A stretch of DNA of 64,000 bases from Arthrobacter sp. ISL-65 (GCF_018613795.1 NZ_JAGGPN010000034.1:1-64000); one strand, 5' to 3'. Positions 15,411 through 23,982 are shown, counted from the stretch's first letter. Numbers and translations: made by a program. Notes: generated from the sequence alone by a model not told the origin.

Positions 15411-16377
15411 GCCTGCCAGGGCGTCTGCCGCCGACAGTGCCGCCACCCTGATCACGCCGACGCTGCTGCGGAGCTGGCCGCTGCCCTCGGCGGGATCCGA
15501 CAAATACTCCCGCGGCTCGGTGCTGGTCATCGGCGGCGGCCGACGCACCCCGGGTGCCGCATTGCTCGCTGGCACCGCCACACTTCGCGCCGGCGCCGGC
15601 CGGGTGACCCTGGCCGTAGCGGAGTCAGTGGCCGTTCAGCTGGCGGTGACGCTGCCGGAGGCAGGGGTGATCGGATTGCCCCAATCCGCAGGCGGTTCCG
15701 TGGGTGATGCCGGGCTGGAAAACCTGCTCGCGGACTTCGATGCTGCAGATGCCGTCCTGATCGGCCCGGGACTGGACGACATCGATCAGACCGAGGCGCT
15801 CCTCCGCGGTCTGCTGCGACATGAATCCTCCCGGGATCCGGGTGATGCTCCGACAGTTGTGCTCGATGCCTACGCCTTGGGCGCACTCCCCCGGCTGCTT
15901 GACGAACTGAGCCCTTGGGCGGGGCGGCTGATCCTCACGCCGAACCCCGCCGAGGCCGGGATCCTGCTGGGCCGGGATACTGGGGATTTGGCGGCCGACG
16001 TTGTCGAGCTCGCCCGGAAGTACCGCGCGGTGGTGAGCTGCCAGGGCGTCATTGCCGGGCCTCCCGGCGTGGGAAACCCCGACGGCGGCTCACCGGGAAC
16101 CGGCTCCCCCGGCGTTGATTTCCCGGATACCGGAGACCACTGGGAAATCACTACCGGATACGGCGGGCTGGGCACTTCCGGCAGCGGCGACATCCTGGCG
16201 GGTGCCATTGCCGGGCTCCGCGCACGGGGCACCAGCGACGCCCAAGCCGCCTGCTGGGGCACGCACCTTCACGCCGCGGCAGGCGACAGGCTCGCCAGCC
16301 GGGTGGGCAGCCTGGGCTATCTGGCTCGGGAACTGGCTGACGAACTGCCCCCGCTCATGATGGAACTGGCCACGTAG
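15394..16377 (+). CDS. ADP-dependent NAD(P)H-hydrate dehydratase
   Basis: 327 residues. It matches the YjeF C-terminal (ribokinase-like) domain: YSRGSVLVIGGGRRTPGAAL, then RAGAGRVTLAV, LIGPGLDD and the ATP site GLGTSGSGDILAGAIAGL. The enzyme repairs hydrated NADH/NADPH using ADP. The YjeF N-terminal epimerase is not fused here and must be elsewhere. Unusually, a low-complexity Gly/Pro/Ser insert (GPPGVGNPDGGSPGTGSPGV, about residues 221-240) replaces the usual short loop after the CQGVIAGP segment. It is the last gene of the phosphatase-dehydratase pair. Confidence 0.85.
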   Translation: MSTRAEPARASAADSAATLITPTLLRSWPLPSAGSDKYSRGSVLVIGGGRRTPGAALLAGTATLRAGAGRVTLAVAESVAVQLAVTLPEAGVIGLPQSAGGSVGDAGLENLLADFDAADAVLIGPGLDDIDQTEALLRGLLRHESSRDPGDAPTVVLDAYALGALPRLLDELSPWAGRLILTPNPAEAGILLGRDTGDLAADVVELARKYRAVVSCQGVIAGPPGVGNPDGGSPGTGSPGVDFPDTGDHWEITTGYGGLGTSGSGDILAGAIAGLRARGTSDAQAACWGTHLHAAAGDRLASRVGSLGYLARELADELPPLMMELAT

Positions 16378-16432
16378 CATAGGCCGGCTCAACCAGCGGG
16401 CCCAAGCCGCGGAGGCAGGCGCAACCGGCGGC

Positions 16433-17851
16433 TCACTTCAGCGACTTCAGGATGGACCGGAGGGACGCGGCGGCCTTGGTGGCTGCCGCCTGCGGCTCGG
16501 CCCGGCCCGCTGCAACGTCGCTGACGGCATTCGCTATTGGCTGTTCGTTCAGAGAAGCGCCGGCAAGGTCGCCGTGGCCCTGGATAATCCCCCAGTGCTC
16601 CAGGTCTTCGGAGCCCTGCAGCACGGTGGCGAGAACGTCCTTTCCGTAGATGCTGCCGAACCGCTCGGTCCTTCCCGTTGCCACGGGAAGGGACATCCAG
16701 GCCTCGGCGTACTCGGCCGGATTTGCAGCGCTGCCCGAGCGCACCGGAACCCGCTCCTCCGGGGCAATTGCAAGCCACTCGGCATAGCCGTCGGTCAGGA
16801 AGTACTCCACGAACCGGCGGGCAGGTTCGGTGTCCGAATCAGCTGTCACGGTCCACGAGATCACCTCGCCGAAGTGCGCCGGCCGCTGCCCGTCTGGCCC
16901 CTGAAGGCCGGCAACTACCCCGGTGTTCCGCGCCAGGAACAGCGGGTCTTTGCTGCATTCGGGGCAACTGGGTCGGGCGTCAACACGAGTGCCGGCCAAC
17001 TCGTCCAGCATGTGCGTCGGCCAGATGGCCATGGCGGCCTTACCGGCGAAGTATGCGGTCCGCACCGAATCAATGTCCTGGATGCCAGGCCTGGAGTAGT
17101 CCTTGAGCAGGTCGCGGTAGAAGGCGAGCGCCGCCACGCACTGCGGGCTGTCGAACATGATGCGGCCCTTGGCATCGACCATCTCGCAGCCGTTGCCCTG
17201 TGCAATGTGCTCAAAGGACTGCTGCGTGAAAGCCTGGCCGGTCTTGTTGGCCGCGACAATGCCCGCCAGTTCCGGGGAATCCAGTTTCCTGGCCGCGGCG
17301 ACGACGTCCGCGTACGTCCGGGGCGCCTTCAATCCAGCCTTGGCGAAGAGGTCCTTGCGGTAATAGATCAGCTGCTGCCAGGCGGAGCCGGGAACGGCCA
17401 ACTGGTGGCCGTTTTCGCGCGTCAGGTCGAGTGCCCGGGCGGTCCACGTTTGTTCCCCGAGGCTTTGCACTATGGCCGCATTTGTCTTGTAGTCGATGTG
17501 TCTCGCGGCCGCTATGGTCCGGACCTGCCCCAGCGACAGGGAACCCATCACGTCGGGAAGGTCACCCGAAGCGGCCGAGGACGTCAAGACCTGGTTGAAG
17601 CGGTGCGCGGGCACACCCACAAGGTCAGCCTTGATTCCTGTGGCCGCGGTGAAATCCTCGATGACGACCCGAAGCTTGGCCATGCGGTCCGGAAGCGTCT
17701 CGGTGGTCCATACCGTGATGTTGTGGTGGTCGGCATCCGGGCTGGGTACGGGTGGTTGACCGTTGCCGGACGTGCAGGACACCAAGAAGGCCGCCGCCAA
17801 GGACACCGCTGCTAGAACGCCCGCCCTGACGTGGCCTCTGGTCCTATTCAC
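16433..17851 (-). CDS. Orphan ABC transporter substrate-binding lipoprotein (sugar-type)
   Basis: 472 residues from GTG 17851 (GGAG 9 nt upstream). A signal peptide with lipobox LVSC is followed by a Ser/Asn-rich linker and a solute-binding fold: NITVWTTETLPDRMAKLRVV, DLPDVMGSLSLGQVRTIAAA, LIYYRKDLFAKAGLKAPRTY and YFAGKAAMAIWPTHML. This pattern is typical of family 1 (sugar or polyol) binding proteins. No permease or ATPase gene is adjacent on either side, so it either serves a distant transporter or has become orphaned. It is convergent with the NAD(P)HX dehydratase. Confidence 0.85.
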   Translation of the reverse strand: MNRTRGHVRAGVLAAVSLAAAFLVSCTSGNGQPPVPSPDADHHNITVWTTETLPDRMAKLRVVIEDFTAATGIKADLVGVPAHRFNQVLTSSAASGDLPDVMGSLSLGQVRTIAAARHIDYKTNAAIVQSLGEQTWTARALDLTRENGHQLAVPGSAWQQLIYYRKDLFAKAGLKAPRTYADVVAAARKLDSPELAGIVAANKTGQAFTQQSFEHIAQGNGCEMVDAKGRIMFDSPQCVAALAFYRDLLKDYSRPGIQDIDSVRTAYFAGKAAMAIWPTHMLDELAGTRVDARPSCPECSKDPLFLARNTGVVAGLQGPDGQRPAHFGEVISWTVTADSDTEPARRFVEYFLTDGYAEWLAIAPEERVPVRSGSAANPAEYAEAWMSLPVATGRTERFGSIYGKDVLATVLQGSEDLEHWGIIQGHGDLAGASLNEQPIANAVSDVAAGRAEPQAAATKAAASLRSILKSLK

Positions 17852-18408
17852 CTGGCGCTCCTGCCAAACGGTGCCGCAGTATGAATGCACGCCGGGCAAC
17901 GAACCCCGCGCACAACTAGGAGACCTGTCTTGTAAGCGTATCCAATTGCTCCCCGACTGTCAGTAGGGCGGAGCCACCACCGCGCACAGGGCGCACATGA
18001 AGGGACGGCCCCCGCTCGTTGAGCCGGAGACCGTCCGCGAGAGGATCCGGATGCTGCTGCCGTGCGCTATTTGGCGCGGTGGCGTGCTCCTGGGCTAACC
18101 GCCCCTTCTGGCAGCCAATTTAAAGCCCCGGGTCCTCCCGTTCACCGCCAGCCCCATCGGCTGGCTGTAGATGTTTTATAGCACCCCGCCCCTTCCGCCA
18201 CAAGGGTCCGGCCGCGGGTTTTTTCCTTGTGAATATCCCGCCGCTGGGGCAGGGATTCAGGGCGTACGACGGCGGCCGCCGGGATGTTCCGGGGCGGTCT
18301 CCGCCGGGTGGGGGTGCTATTGCTCGGCCCGGCAGGGCGGGAGTATTTTAAGCGTGGGATTGAGCTCAAGCAGCAGGGCCCCGATGCCCCCTAAACAGGA
18401 GCACGTCA
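17852..18408. other. 557-nt region without a convincing gene
   Basis: I see only a short ORF at 17997-18098 (33 residues, MKGRPPLVEPETVRERIRML...), which is like the linker of a recombinase helix-turn-helix but too short to claim, and a stem-like sequence GGACGG...CCGTCC at about 18003-18033. AT-rich patches at about 18115-18125 and 18165-18185 could hold promoters for the gene at 18409. No tRNA-like arm (T-loop GTTCGA) was seen. Confidence 0.5.
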
Positions 18409-18831
18409 ATGACGACTATCTCCAACGCCCAACTGCCCGGCGAAGCGCAGCGTCCCTCCGGCGACCCCTTGTGGTGTTCCGAGTGCCAGACAGATGAACA
18501 CCTGATCGTCGAATCGATCGAGGCCCTTCATCCCGCTCAGGACGGCCTAGTGGACGTGTCCTACACTTGCGTCGAATGCGACCACTTTTATGCCCACCCG
18601 GCCGGCGTCCACGACGTGGCAGGTGTGTTGAACCGTCACGGCCAGGTGCTGGGGGTGCTGCAATTCGGCGGCGAATACTTCCACTGTGGCGCGCCAATGA
18701 CGTCGCTCAGCTCGGGAACCAGCAGCATCGCCGGCTCAGAGCTGGGCCGGCACCGCACCATCCACGACGTGCATCTGCCCACCCGGCTGCTGCACTGCGC
18801 CTGCGGGTTCCAGATGGAAGTGCCGGACTGA
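18409..18831 (+). CDS. Cysteine-rich hypothetical protein (zinc-ribbon-like)
   Basis: 140 residues. Two CxxC pairs, WCSECQ (about 23-26) and YTCVECDHFY (about 54-57), and a later HCACGF pair suggest a zinc ribbon; HCGAP at about 92 may add a ligand. No signal peptide. The protein is related to uncharacterised Arthrobacter proteins by composition only. Ribosome binding site CAGGAG 9 nt upstream. Downstream lies the long hairpin element A. Function unknown. Confidence 0.65.
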   Translation: MTTISNAQLPGEAQRPSGDPLWCSECQTDEHLIVESIEALHPAQDGLVDVSYTCVECDHFYAHPAGVHDVAGVLNRHGQVLGVLQFGGEYFHCGAPMTSLSSGTSSIAGSELGRHRTIHDVHLPTRLLHCACGFQMEVPD

Positions 18832-18856
18832 AAAAAGACCCGCACTGAAGTGAACG

Positions 18857-18925
18857 CCCGAGTTTTTGTGCAGATAATGGGCGCTAGATGCCACTTTGGA
18901 GCCATTATCTGTACAAAAACTCGGG
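18857..18925. repeat. Long intergenic hairpin element A (TTTTTGT-type ends)
   Basis: Two 24-nt arms, 18857-18880 and 18902-18925, are perfectly complementary except for one G that would pair as G-U in RNA; the loop is 21 nt. The ends are CCCGAGTTTTTGT... and ...ACAAAAACTCGGG. The T tract is at the 5' side and the A tract at the 3' side, the reverse of an intrinsic terminator. It lies 25 nt after the Cys-rich gene. Elements at 59141 and 63250 share the CGAGTTTTTGT end. Confidence 0.85.
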
Positions 18926-18990
18926 GGCAGGTTGGCAGGGAGCGGCGGCAGCCCGCCGTCGTACGGGCAACGAAGGTGAGGAGAACGGCA

Positions 18991-19407
18991 ATGTCCATCT
19001 TGGCACGCGACATCATGACTGGCGGGGCAGAGTGCATCGGCGCCAACGAAACCCTGGAGCAGGCGGCCAGGAAGATGAAGGACCTCGACGTTGGTTCCCT
19101 CCCGATCTGCGGCGAAGACAACCGGCTCAAGGGCATGCTCACCGACCGCGACATCGTGGTCCGATGCCTGGCTGAAGGCGGCGACCCCAAGAGCACCAAG
19201 GCGGGCGATCTCGCGGAGGGCAAACCGGTGACCATCGGCGCCGACGATACGGTCGAGGAAGCCATCAGGACTATGCAGCAGCACCAAGTGCGCAGGCTGC
19301 CGGTCATCGACGGCCACGACCTGGTCGGAATGCTCAGCCAGGCCGACATCGCCCGGAACTACCCGGAGGACCGGGTGGGCGAACTGGTGGAGTTCATCTC
19401 CTACTGA
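18991..19407 (+). CDS. CBS-domain protein
   Basis: 138 residues from ATG 18991 (GAGGAG 8 nt upstream). Two CBS domains: residues about 7-60 (MTGGAECIGANETLEQAARK...LTDRDIVVR) and about 73-130 (TIGADDTVEEAIRTMQQHQV...LSQADIAR). A pair of CBS domains forms a Bateman module that binds adenosyl nucleotides. It is a stand-alone module similar to hypoxic-response proteins of actinobacteria. The frame stays open upstream through hairpin element A, but that extension is not coding-like. It overlaps the convergent FRG gene by 7 nt. Confidence 0.85.
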   Translation: MSILARDIMTGGAECIGANETLEQAARKMKDLDVGSLPICGEDNRLKGMLTDRDIVVRCLAEGGDPKSTKAGDLAEGKPVTIGADDTVEEAIRTMQQHQVRRLPVIDGHDLVGMLSQADIARNYPEDRVGELVEFISY

Positions 19408-19969
19408 GCGCCGGGCTCCGTGTCGGGCTGCCCGTCGCCGGCATCGGCAGGCTCGGGTTCGGCAGGCTCGGTGGGCGAAATCTGGGCGTCCGGGTACACC
19501 TGCTCGGGGCGGTCGCCGTAATAGCGGGCGAGCCAGCGGCACAGCCCGTCGAGGCCGGGAAACAGCACTCGTTCGGTGACGTTGGCCTGGTCCAGGTGAT
19601 TCCGGATGGCCCATTTCAACTCAGCCGGAAACACCACCTTGCGGTACAGCTCCGGATGTTCCGCCAGCCAGTCCGCCAGCGAAGCCTCCGGATCCGTCAT
19701 GATCGAGAACACGGCGGACTGGTTGACGATCCGGTGCTGCTCCAGGCCGCCGGCGGCTTCAGCCTGCAGCCTGGCGAGGCCGGTCTCCAGTGGATAATCG
19801 TCCGAGGAGAGGCGCCCCGGTAGGCGATGTTGATGCGGTACGTGGCCTCCGACGGCTGCCACTGGTCCTGGGTCAGGGCAAAGATCAGCTCCTGAAGATC
19901 TCCCACCTGGACTTCCTGTCCGTTTCCCCACAGAACCGCCTTTTGGACTGGCGCCAACACAACTCTCAC
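19401..19969 (-). pseudogene. Frameshifted FRG-domain protein
   Basis: The first part (19969 down to about 19815: MRVVLAPVQKAVLWGNGQEV, then the FRG-like TYRINIAYRGA) is in one frame, and the rest (from about 19820 down: SSDDYPLETGLARLQAEAAG, VVFPAELKWAIRNHL and RVLFPGLDGLCRWLARYY) is in another. Both halves belong together: the RG motif followed by an ordered helical segment and the C-terminal LFPGLDGL box is the FRG domain layout. An indel near 19805-19825 breaks the protein. FRG domains occur in toxin-like and phage-defence-associated proteins. Either a true pseudogene or a sequencing error. Confidence 0.7.
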
Positions 19970-19987
19970 CGGGTACTTATCTTCAGA

Positions 19988-20005
19988 TACTAATCATGCT
20001 TACTA
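19988..20005. promoter_or_regulatory. 18-bp palindromic element, copy 1
   Basis: TACTAATCATGCTTACTA, 36 nt before the start at 20042. Its 3' half ends in TACTAT, which could also serve as a -10 hexamer. Copies of the same motif lie at 26331-26348 and 60497-60514. Confidence 0.65.
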
Positions 20006-20041
20006 TATTCATGCCAGCAATGGACAACCGCAGGAGAATAT

Positions 20042-20410
20042 ATGCGCAGAGCGCTTGCCACTTTCACCGCCGTGCTTGCCCTAGCCGGTGCCGGGCTTTC
20101 GCTCGCTGCGCCGTCATATGCAGGGCCATCCACGACGGCCGCAACAGCGGCTGTCCACGCCGAGGCAGTTCAAGCTGTCACGGTCCAGACGGGCACGTCC
20201 GATGCAGCCGGAACGCCGGCGCCCACAGGAACGTCGTCCCCGTCCGCAACCCCGTCGGAACCTCCGGCCAACCCAGGCACAGGAGAACCGGCCGAATCGG
20301 AAGCCAACCGCCTCGACTACGCCCCGTACGTCATCGCGGCGGTGTTGATTATCACCCTGATCATCATCTTTATCTGGCGACGCCGCCGCGGGAACAAAAC
20401 CGTGGTCTAA
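20042..20410 (+). CDS. Secreted or surface protein with signal peptide, disordered region and C-terminal anchor
   Basis: 122 residues: signal peptide with AYA cleavage site (about 1-28), an Ala/Thr-rich then Pro/Thr/Ser-rich extracellular stretch (TSSPSATPSEPPANPGTGE), one membrane helix (YVIAAVLIITLIIIFIW) and a basic tail RRRRGNK. There is no LPXTG motif, so it is a type I membrane protein rather than a sortase substrate. The 18-bp palindrome lies 36 nt upstream. Function unknown. Confidence 0.7.
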   Translation: MRRALATFTAVLALAGAGLSLAAPSYAGPSTTAATAAVHAEAVQAVTVQTGTSDAAGTPAPTGTSSPSATPSEPPANPGTGEPAESEANRLDYAPYVIAAVLIITLIIIFIWRRRRGNKTVV

Positions 20411-20488
20411 GCGCCTCCTAGAACAGGCTTCCTTAACAAAGCACACCACAGTAGCCGTTTCACCAATTCCAACTAAGGAGTAGGCGCC

Positions 20489-20953
20489 ATGACCACCATG
20501 AACAGCGCGGCCGGTGCAAGGTCCCGGCTGCAAAGGGCCGCCCAGGCCGTCGGAGCAGTATTCCTGCTCGTCGGCATCCTCGGCTTCATTCCCGGCATCA
20601 CCACGAACTACGCGTCGCTGGGAATGGCCGGACCCGCCTCCGAGGCCCTGCTTCTGGGCGTCTTCCAGGTATCCATCCTGCACAACATCGTCCACCTGCT
20701 CTTCGGCGTGGCCGGCCTGCTCATGGCTCGGACGCCGGGACAGGCAAAGAGCTACCTGCTGTACGGCGGGGTCATCTATCTGGTCCTGTGGCTGTATGGC
20801 CTGCTGATCGGCCACGACACGGCGGCGAACTTCGTGCCGATCAACACAGCTGACAACTGGCTGCACTTCCTGCTGGGCGTCGGCATGATCGGACTGGCCC
20901 TGCTGCTGTCCCGCGACACCAGGAGGGTCCACGGTACCGCCACGGGCCATTAA
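20489..20953 (+). CDS. DUF4383 membrane protein
   Basis: 154 residues with four hydrophobic segments. Signature parts of DUF4383 are visible: VGAVFLLVGILGFIPGIT, LGVFQVSILHNIVHLLFGVAG and ADNWLHFLLGVGMIGLALLL. Conserved His and Asn residues on helices 2 and 4 (HNIVH, NWLH) are typical of the family. Strong ribosome binding site (AAGGAG). Function unknown. Confidence 0.82.
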   Translation: MTTMNSAAGARSRLQRAAQAVGAVFLLVGILGFIPGITTNYASLGMAGPASEALLLGVFQVSILHNIVHLLFGVAGLLMARTPGQAKSYLLYGGVIYLVLWLYGLLIGHDTAANFVPINTADNWLHFLLGVGMIGLALLLSRDTRRVHGTATGH

Positions 20954-20966
20954 CCAGTAAACCTTT

Positions 20967-21041
20967 TGCGGGGGTGCCTCAGGCGCTATCCTGATGCCGT
21001 CGGTTCTGTGAACCGCTCACGGTGTTGCCGGCACCCCCGCA
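20967..21041 (+). promoter_or_regulatory. Structured leader upstream of ctaD
   Basis: TGCGGGGGTGCC (20967-20978) and GGCACCCCCGCA (21030-21041) are perfectly complementary (12 bp) and enclose a smaller hairpin CGGTT-CTGTG-AACCG (21001-21015). The structure ends 42 nt before the ctaD start at 21084. It could also terminate transcription from the DUF4383 gene. Confidence 0.5.
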
Positions 21042-21083
21042 CCAAACGGGGCGTTGAAGCGCGATGCCGGGGAGTGGCAGAAG

Positions 21084-22835
21084 ATGACCGCATATCAGCA
21101 ACCAGTCAGCACCACCGCCGCTGAGGCTCCCAGCGTGGTGCCCCGACGAAAAGGCAACATGGTGGTCAAGTGGATCACCTCCACCGACCACAAGACCATC
21201 GGGTACATGTACCTGATCGCGTCCTTCGTCTTCTTCTGCCTCGGCGGCGTGATGGCTTTGCTCATCCGCGCCGAACTCTTCGAACCCGGCATGCAGGTCC
21301 TGGTGACGAAGGAACAGTACAACCAGATGTTCACCATGCACGGCACGGTCATGCTGCTCATGTTCGCCACCCCGCTCTTCGCCGGCTTCACCAACGTGAT
21401 CATGCCCCTGCAGATCGGTGCACCGGACGTCGCGTTCCCGCGATTGAACGCGCTGGCCTTCTGGTTCTTCCTGTTCGGCTCAACGATTGCGGTGTCCGGC
21501 TTCATCACCCCTCAGGGATCCGCCTCCTTCGGATGGACGGCGTACGCACCCCTTAACAACACCATGTTTACACCGGGCATCGGCGGTGACCTGTGGGTGT
21601 TCGGCCTGGCGCTGTCCGGCTTCGGCACCATCCTGGGCGCGGTCAACTTCATCACCACCGTCATCTGCATGCGCGCCCCCGGCATGACCATGTGGCGCAT
21701 GCCGATCTTCACCTGGAACACCTTCATCACCTCGGTTCTGGTGCTGATGGCGTTCCCGCCGTTTGCCGCCGCGCTGTTCGCCGTCGGCGCGGACCGGCGC
21801 TTCGGCGCCCACATTTACGACCCCGAGAACGGCGGGGCGTTGCTGTTCCAGCACCTGTTCTGGTTCTTCGGCCACCCCGAGGTGTACATCATTGCGCTGC
21901 CGTTCTTCGGCATCGTGTCCGAGATCTTCCCGGTCTTCAGCCGCAAGCCGATCTTCGGCTACAAGGGCCTGGTCTACGCGACCATCGCGATCGCCGCCCT
22001 CTCAGCCACGGTCTGGGCGCACCACATGTACGTCACCGGCTCCGTGCTGCTGCCGTTCTTTGCACTCATGACGATGTTCATCGCGGTCCCCACCGGCGTG
22101 AAGTTCTTCAACTGGATCGGCACCCTGTGGGGCGGTTCGCTGACGTTCGAGACTCCCATGCTGTGGAGCATCGGCTTCCTCATCACGTTCCTTTTCGGCG
22201 GACTGACGGGGATCATCCTGGCCTCCCCGCCGCTGGACTTCCACGTCTCCGACTCCTACTTCGTGGTGGCCCACTTCCACTACGTGGTGTTCGGCACCGT
22301 GGTGTTCGCGATGTTCGCCGGCTTCTACTTCTGGTGGCCGAAGTGGACGGGCAAGATGCTCAACGAGCGCCTCGGCAAGATCCACTTCTGGATGCTGCTC
22401 GTCGGCTTCCACGCCACGTTCCTCATCCAGCACTGGCTTGGCGTTGAGGGCATGCCCCGCCGCTACGCCGACTACATGCCGCAGGACAACTTCATGGCCA
22501 TGAACCAGTTCTCCACCATTGGCTCGTTCCTGCTGGGCGCCTCGCTGATTCCGTTCTTCTGGAACGTCTTCATCACCGCCAGGAGCCGGGAAAAGGTAGA
22601 AGTCGACGATCCGTGGGGCTTCGGGGCTTCGCTGGAATGGGCCACGTCCTGCCCGCCGCCGCGGCACAACTTTACGTCCCTGCCGCGCATCCGCTCCGAA
22701 CGTCCGGCCTTGGACCTGCACCATCCCGAGCTGCGCGTCCGCGAGCACGACGCCGTGCACTCCCCGATAGCTGACGCTCTGGGCGCTGCAGACATCGGCG
22801 AGCGTGACGTGAAGAACCCGAACCCGGACGTCTGA
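21084..22835 (+). CDS. ctaD: Cytochrome c oxidase subunit I (aa3-type)
   Basis: 583 residues, twelve predicted membrane helices. Haem a and haem a3/CuB ligands are all present: H in [11 protein letters not shown], the CuB ligand and cross-linked Tyr in FFGHPEVYI, the His pair in WAHHMYVTG, and the two His of [10 protein letters not shown]. The D-channel entry [10 protein letters not shown] is intact. It should catalyse oxygen reduction with proton pumping. No ctaC, ctaE, ctaF or qcr genes lie beside it, so it is an orphan copy; start ATG 21084 chosen because it directly precedes the conserved N-terminus. Preceded by the structured leader. Confidence 0.9.
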   Translation: MTAYQQPVSTTAAEAPSVVPRRKGNMVVKWITSTDHKTIGYMYLIASFVFFCLGGVMALLIRAELFEPGMQVLVTKEQYNQMFTMHGTVMLLMFATPLFAGFTNVIMPLQIGAPDVAFPRLNALAFWFFLFGSTIAVSGFITPQGSASFGWTAYAPLNNTMFTPGIGGDLWVFGLALSGFGTILGAVNFITTVICMRAPGMTMWRMPIFTWNTFITSVLVLMAFPPFAAALFAVGADRRFGAHIYDPENGGALLFQHLFWFFGHPEVYIIALPFFGIVSEIFPVFSRKPIFGYKGLVYATIAIAALSATVWAHHMYVTGSVLLPFFALMTMFIAVPTGVKFFNWIGTLWGGSLTFETPMLWSIGFLITFLFGGLTGIILASPPLDFHVSDSYFVVAHFHYVVFGTVVFAMFAGFYFWWPKWTGKMLNERLGKIHFWMLLVGFHATFLIQHWLGVEGMPRRYADYMPQDNFMAMNQFSTIGSFLLGASLIPFFWNVFITARSREKVEVDDPWGFGASLEWATSCPPPRHNFTSLPRIRSERPALDLHHPELRVREHDAVHSPIADALGAADIGERDVKNPNPDV

Positions 22836-22910
22836 CTCCGCGGTTCCTGACACGGCGGCTCCTGACACTCAGGCCCGGCCGCTGACGGAAAGCACCTTCC
22901 GGCACAGACT

Positions 22911-22946
22911 GAGGCCCCGGACTCCTTGGGGAATCCGGGGCCTCAC
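22911..22946 (+). terminator. Terminator after ctaD
   Basis: TGAGGCCCCGGA (22911-22922) pairs with TCCGGGGCCTCA (22935-22946), a 12-bp GC-rich stem with a 12-nt loop, 75 nt after the ctaD stop. A weak T-containing tail (CTGTGTTCAG) follows. Confidence 0.7.
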
Positions 22947-22996
22947 TGTGTTCAGTTCAGGTAACTGGGTTCAGTCCAGCTAACTTGCGGGCCGGC

Positions 22997-23335
22997 TCAA
23001 GCAGCCGCCGCGACCGGGAAGCGGCCCGCTCCGGCGCCCATACCGCCGTCGGCCGGGGCCAGGACGCGGACGTTGCATTCGGACTGCTGCGGATCAATGG
23101 AACGCGGCAGGTGGTGCGTTTTGGAGCATTCCCGCAACTGTTCAAGGGCGATGGGCTCCACCCGGGCGTGGCTGACATCGACGACTAGCTGCAGGCCCTG
23201 ACGGAGGTGGTTGGCGCGCTTCATAACGACGTAAAGAGCTTGGATGCTTTGGGCGGTTACATGTCCCTGGGCGGCGACCTGAGCCTCACCGCAGTCAAGG
23301 TCCACGCGGACCAGTACCTTGAGCTTCTGGTTCAA
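22997..23335 (-). CDS. STAS-like or hypothetical protein
   Basis: 112 residues from TTG 23335, chosen because GGGGAG lies about 5 nt upstream; ATG 23350 would add 5 residues. The sequence LKVLVRVDLDCGEAQVAAQG, the helix YVVMKRANHL and LVVDVSHARVEPIALEQLREC have the strand-helix pattern of a STAS-like anti-anti-sigma fold. No phosphoacceptor Ser/Thr is obvious at the canonical place. Similar proteins recur in Arthrobacter genomes as I recall. Function unknown. Confidence 0.65.
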   Translation of the reverse strand: MNQKLKVLVRVDLDCGEAQVAAQGHVTAQSIQALYVVMKRANHLRQGLQLVVDVSHARVEPIALEQLRECSKTHHLPRSIDPQQSECNVRVLAPADGGMGAGAGRFPVAAAA

Positions 23336-23624
23336 AACTTCTCCCCTCATGCGCGGCCGCGACGCTGCGACCGGATCTAACCCTAGCCTGCATGTGACTC
23401 AGGTAACAGGAAAATCTGGAATGTTGCGGAAATGGGACATTTCCCGACCGCTCGGCATGCGGCCGTCCGACGCGCATTTTGGCCCAGGGCGCGCAAAGGT
23501 CCGGCGACGCAGGCATTCCAGCATCACCGGACCATTTGCGCGTCCTCAGGTGTTTTCCGCGTCCCCCGGTGCGCCCCCGGGCGTCCTCAGGTGTTCGCCG
23601 ACGGCAGACAGCCGGGCGGGCAGC
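23336..23624. other. Intergenic region with one 15-bp direct repeat
   Basis: No gene is convincing here. GCGTCCTCAGGTGTT occurs at 23540-23554 and 23581-23595 (41 nt apart). The core TCCTCAGG resembles the 32-bp repeat family but the period differs. Confidence 0.45.
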
Positions 23625-23807
23625 CTAACTGCGGGTCGGGTCGGGGCGCAGTGGCTCGGGCCCGGGGTCCGGCACCGGAAGCGGGCCGGGCGGCTCCGGT
23701 GTAGGAATGGGGTTCGGCGGTGCGGGACGGGACGGGTCCGGCCGCATCGGATCCGGCCCGGGCTCCGGCGGAAACGGCTCTGGTTCATGCACTGGCGGGA
23801 TGGTCAT
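23625..23807 (-). CDS. Proline-rich small protein
   Basis: 60 residues, about 45 percent proline, built from P-x-P and DP/EP repeats (EPEPFPPEPGPDP, RPDPSRPAPP, DPGPEPLRPDP). The ATG is preceded by a strong GGGGGA site 6 nt upstream, which argues for translation. Composition is biased enough that a chance frame cannot be fully excluded. Acidic and elongated if made. Confidence 0.45.
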   Translation of the reverse strand: MTIPPVHEPEPFPPEPGPDPMRPDPSRPAPPNPIPTPEPPGPLPVPDPGPEPLRPDPTRS

Positions 23808-23982
23808 ACTTCCCCCTCGAAGGCTCGTGTGGGTTCCTTATTGCTGACGCGAGTTCAGGATACGCCCGGCGCCTGAACGGGGACAGGGCCTTGGCTTGCG
23901 GGCGGGGAGCGTCAAAAAGCTAACCTCTCCCCCGGTAGCGAACGGCGGCCCAAATGTCAGAGCGGCTCTATATATTGAGGAA

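Noticed and set aside
18003..18033. Possible tRNA or small RNA in the gene-free region near 18 kb
   Set aside because: A short stem is present, but no cloverleaf arms, no T-loop consensus and no CCA-like end were found. Without covariance search it cannot be supported.
17997..18098. 33-residue ORF resembling a recombinase linker
   Set aside because: Too short, no ribosome binding site, and the similarity (RPPLVEPETVRERIRML) is only a pattern impression. Mentioned in the gap entry only.
18850..18990. N-terminal extension of the CBS protein through hairpin element A
   Set aside because: The extension encodes part of a palindrome and has no ribosome binding site, whereas ATG 18991 has GAGGAG and begins the conserved domain.
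19805..19825. Programmed ribosomal frameshift in the FRG gene
   Set aside because: No slippery heptamer or downstream pseudoknot is visible at the junction; a mutation or sequencing error is simpler.
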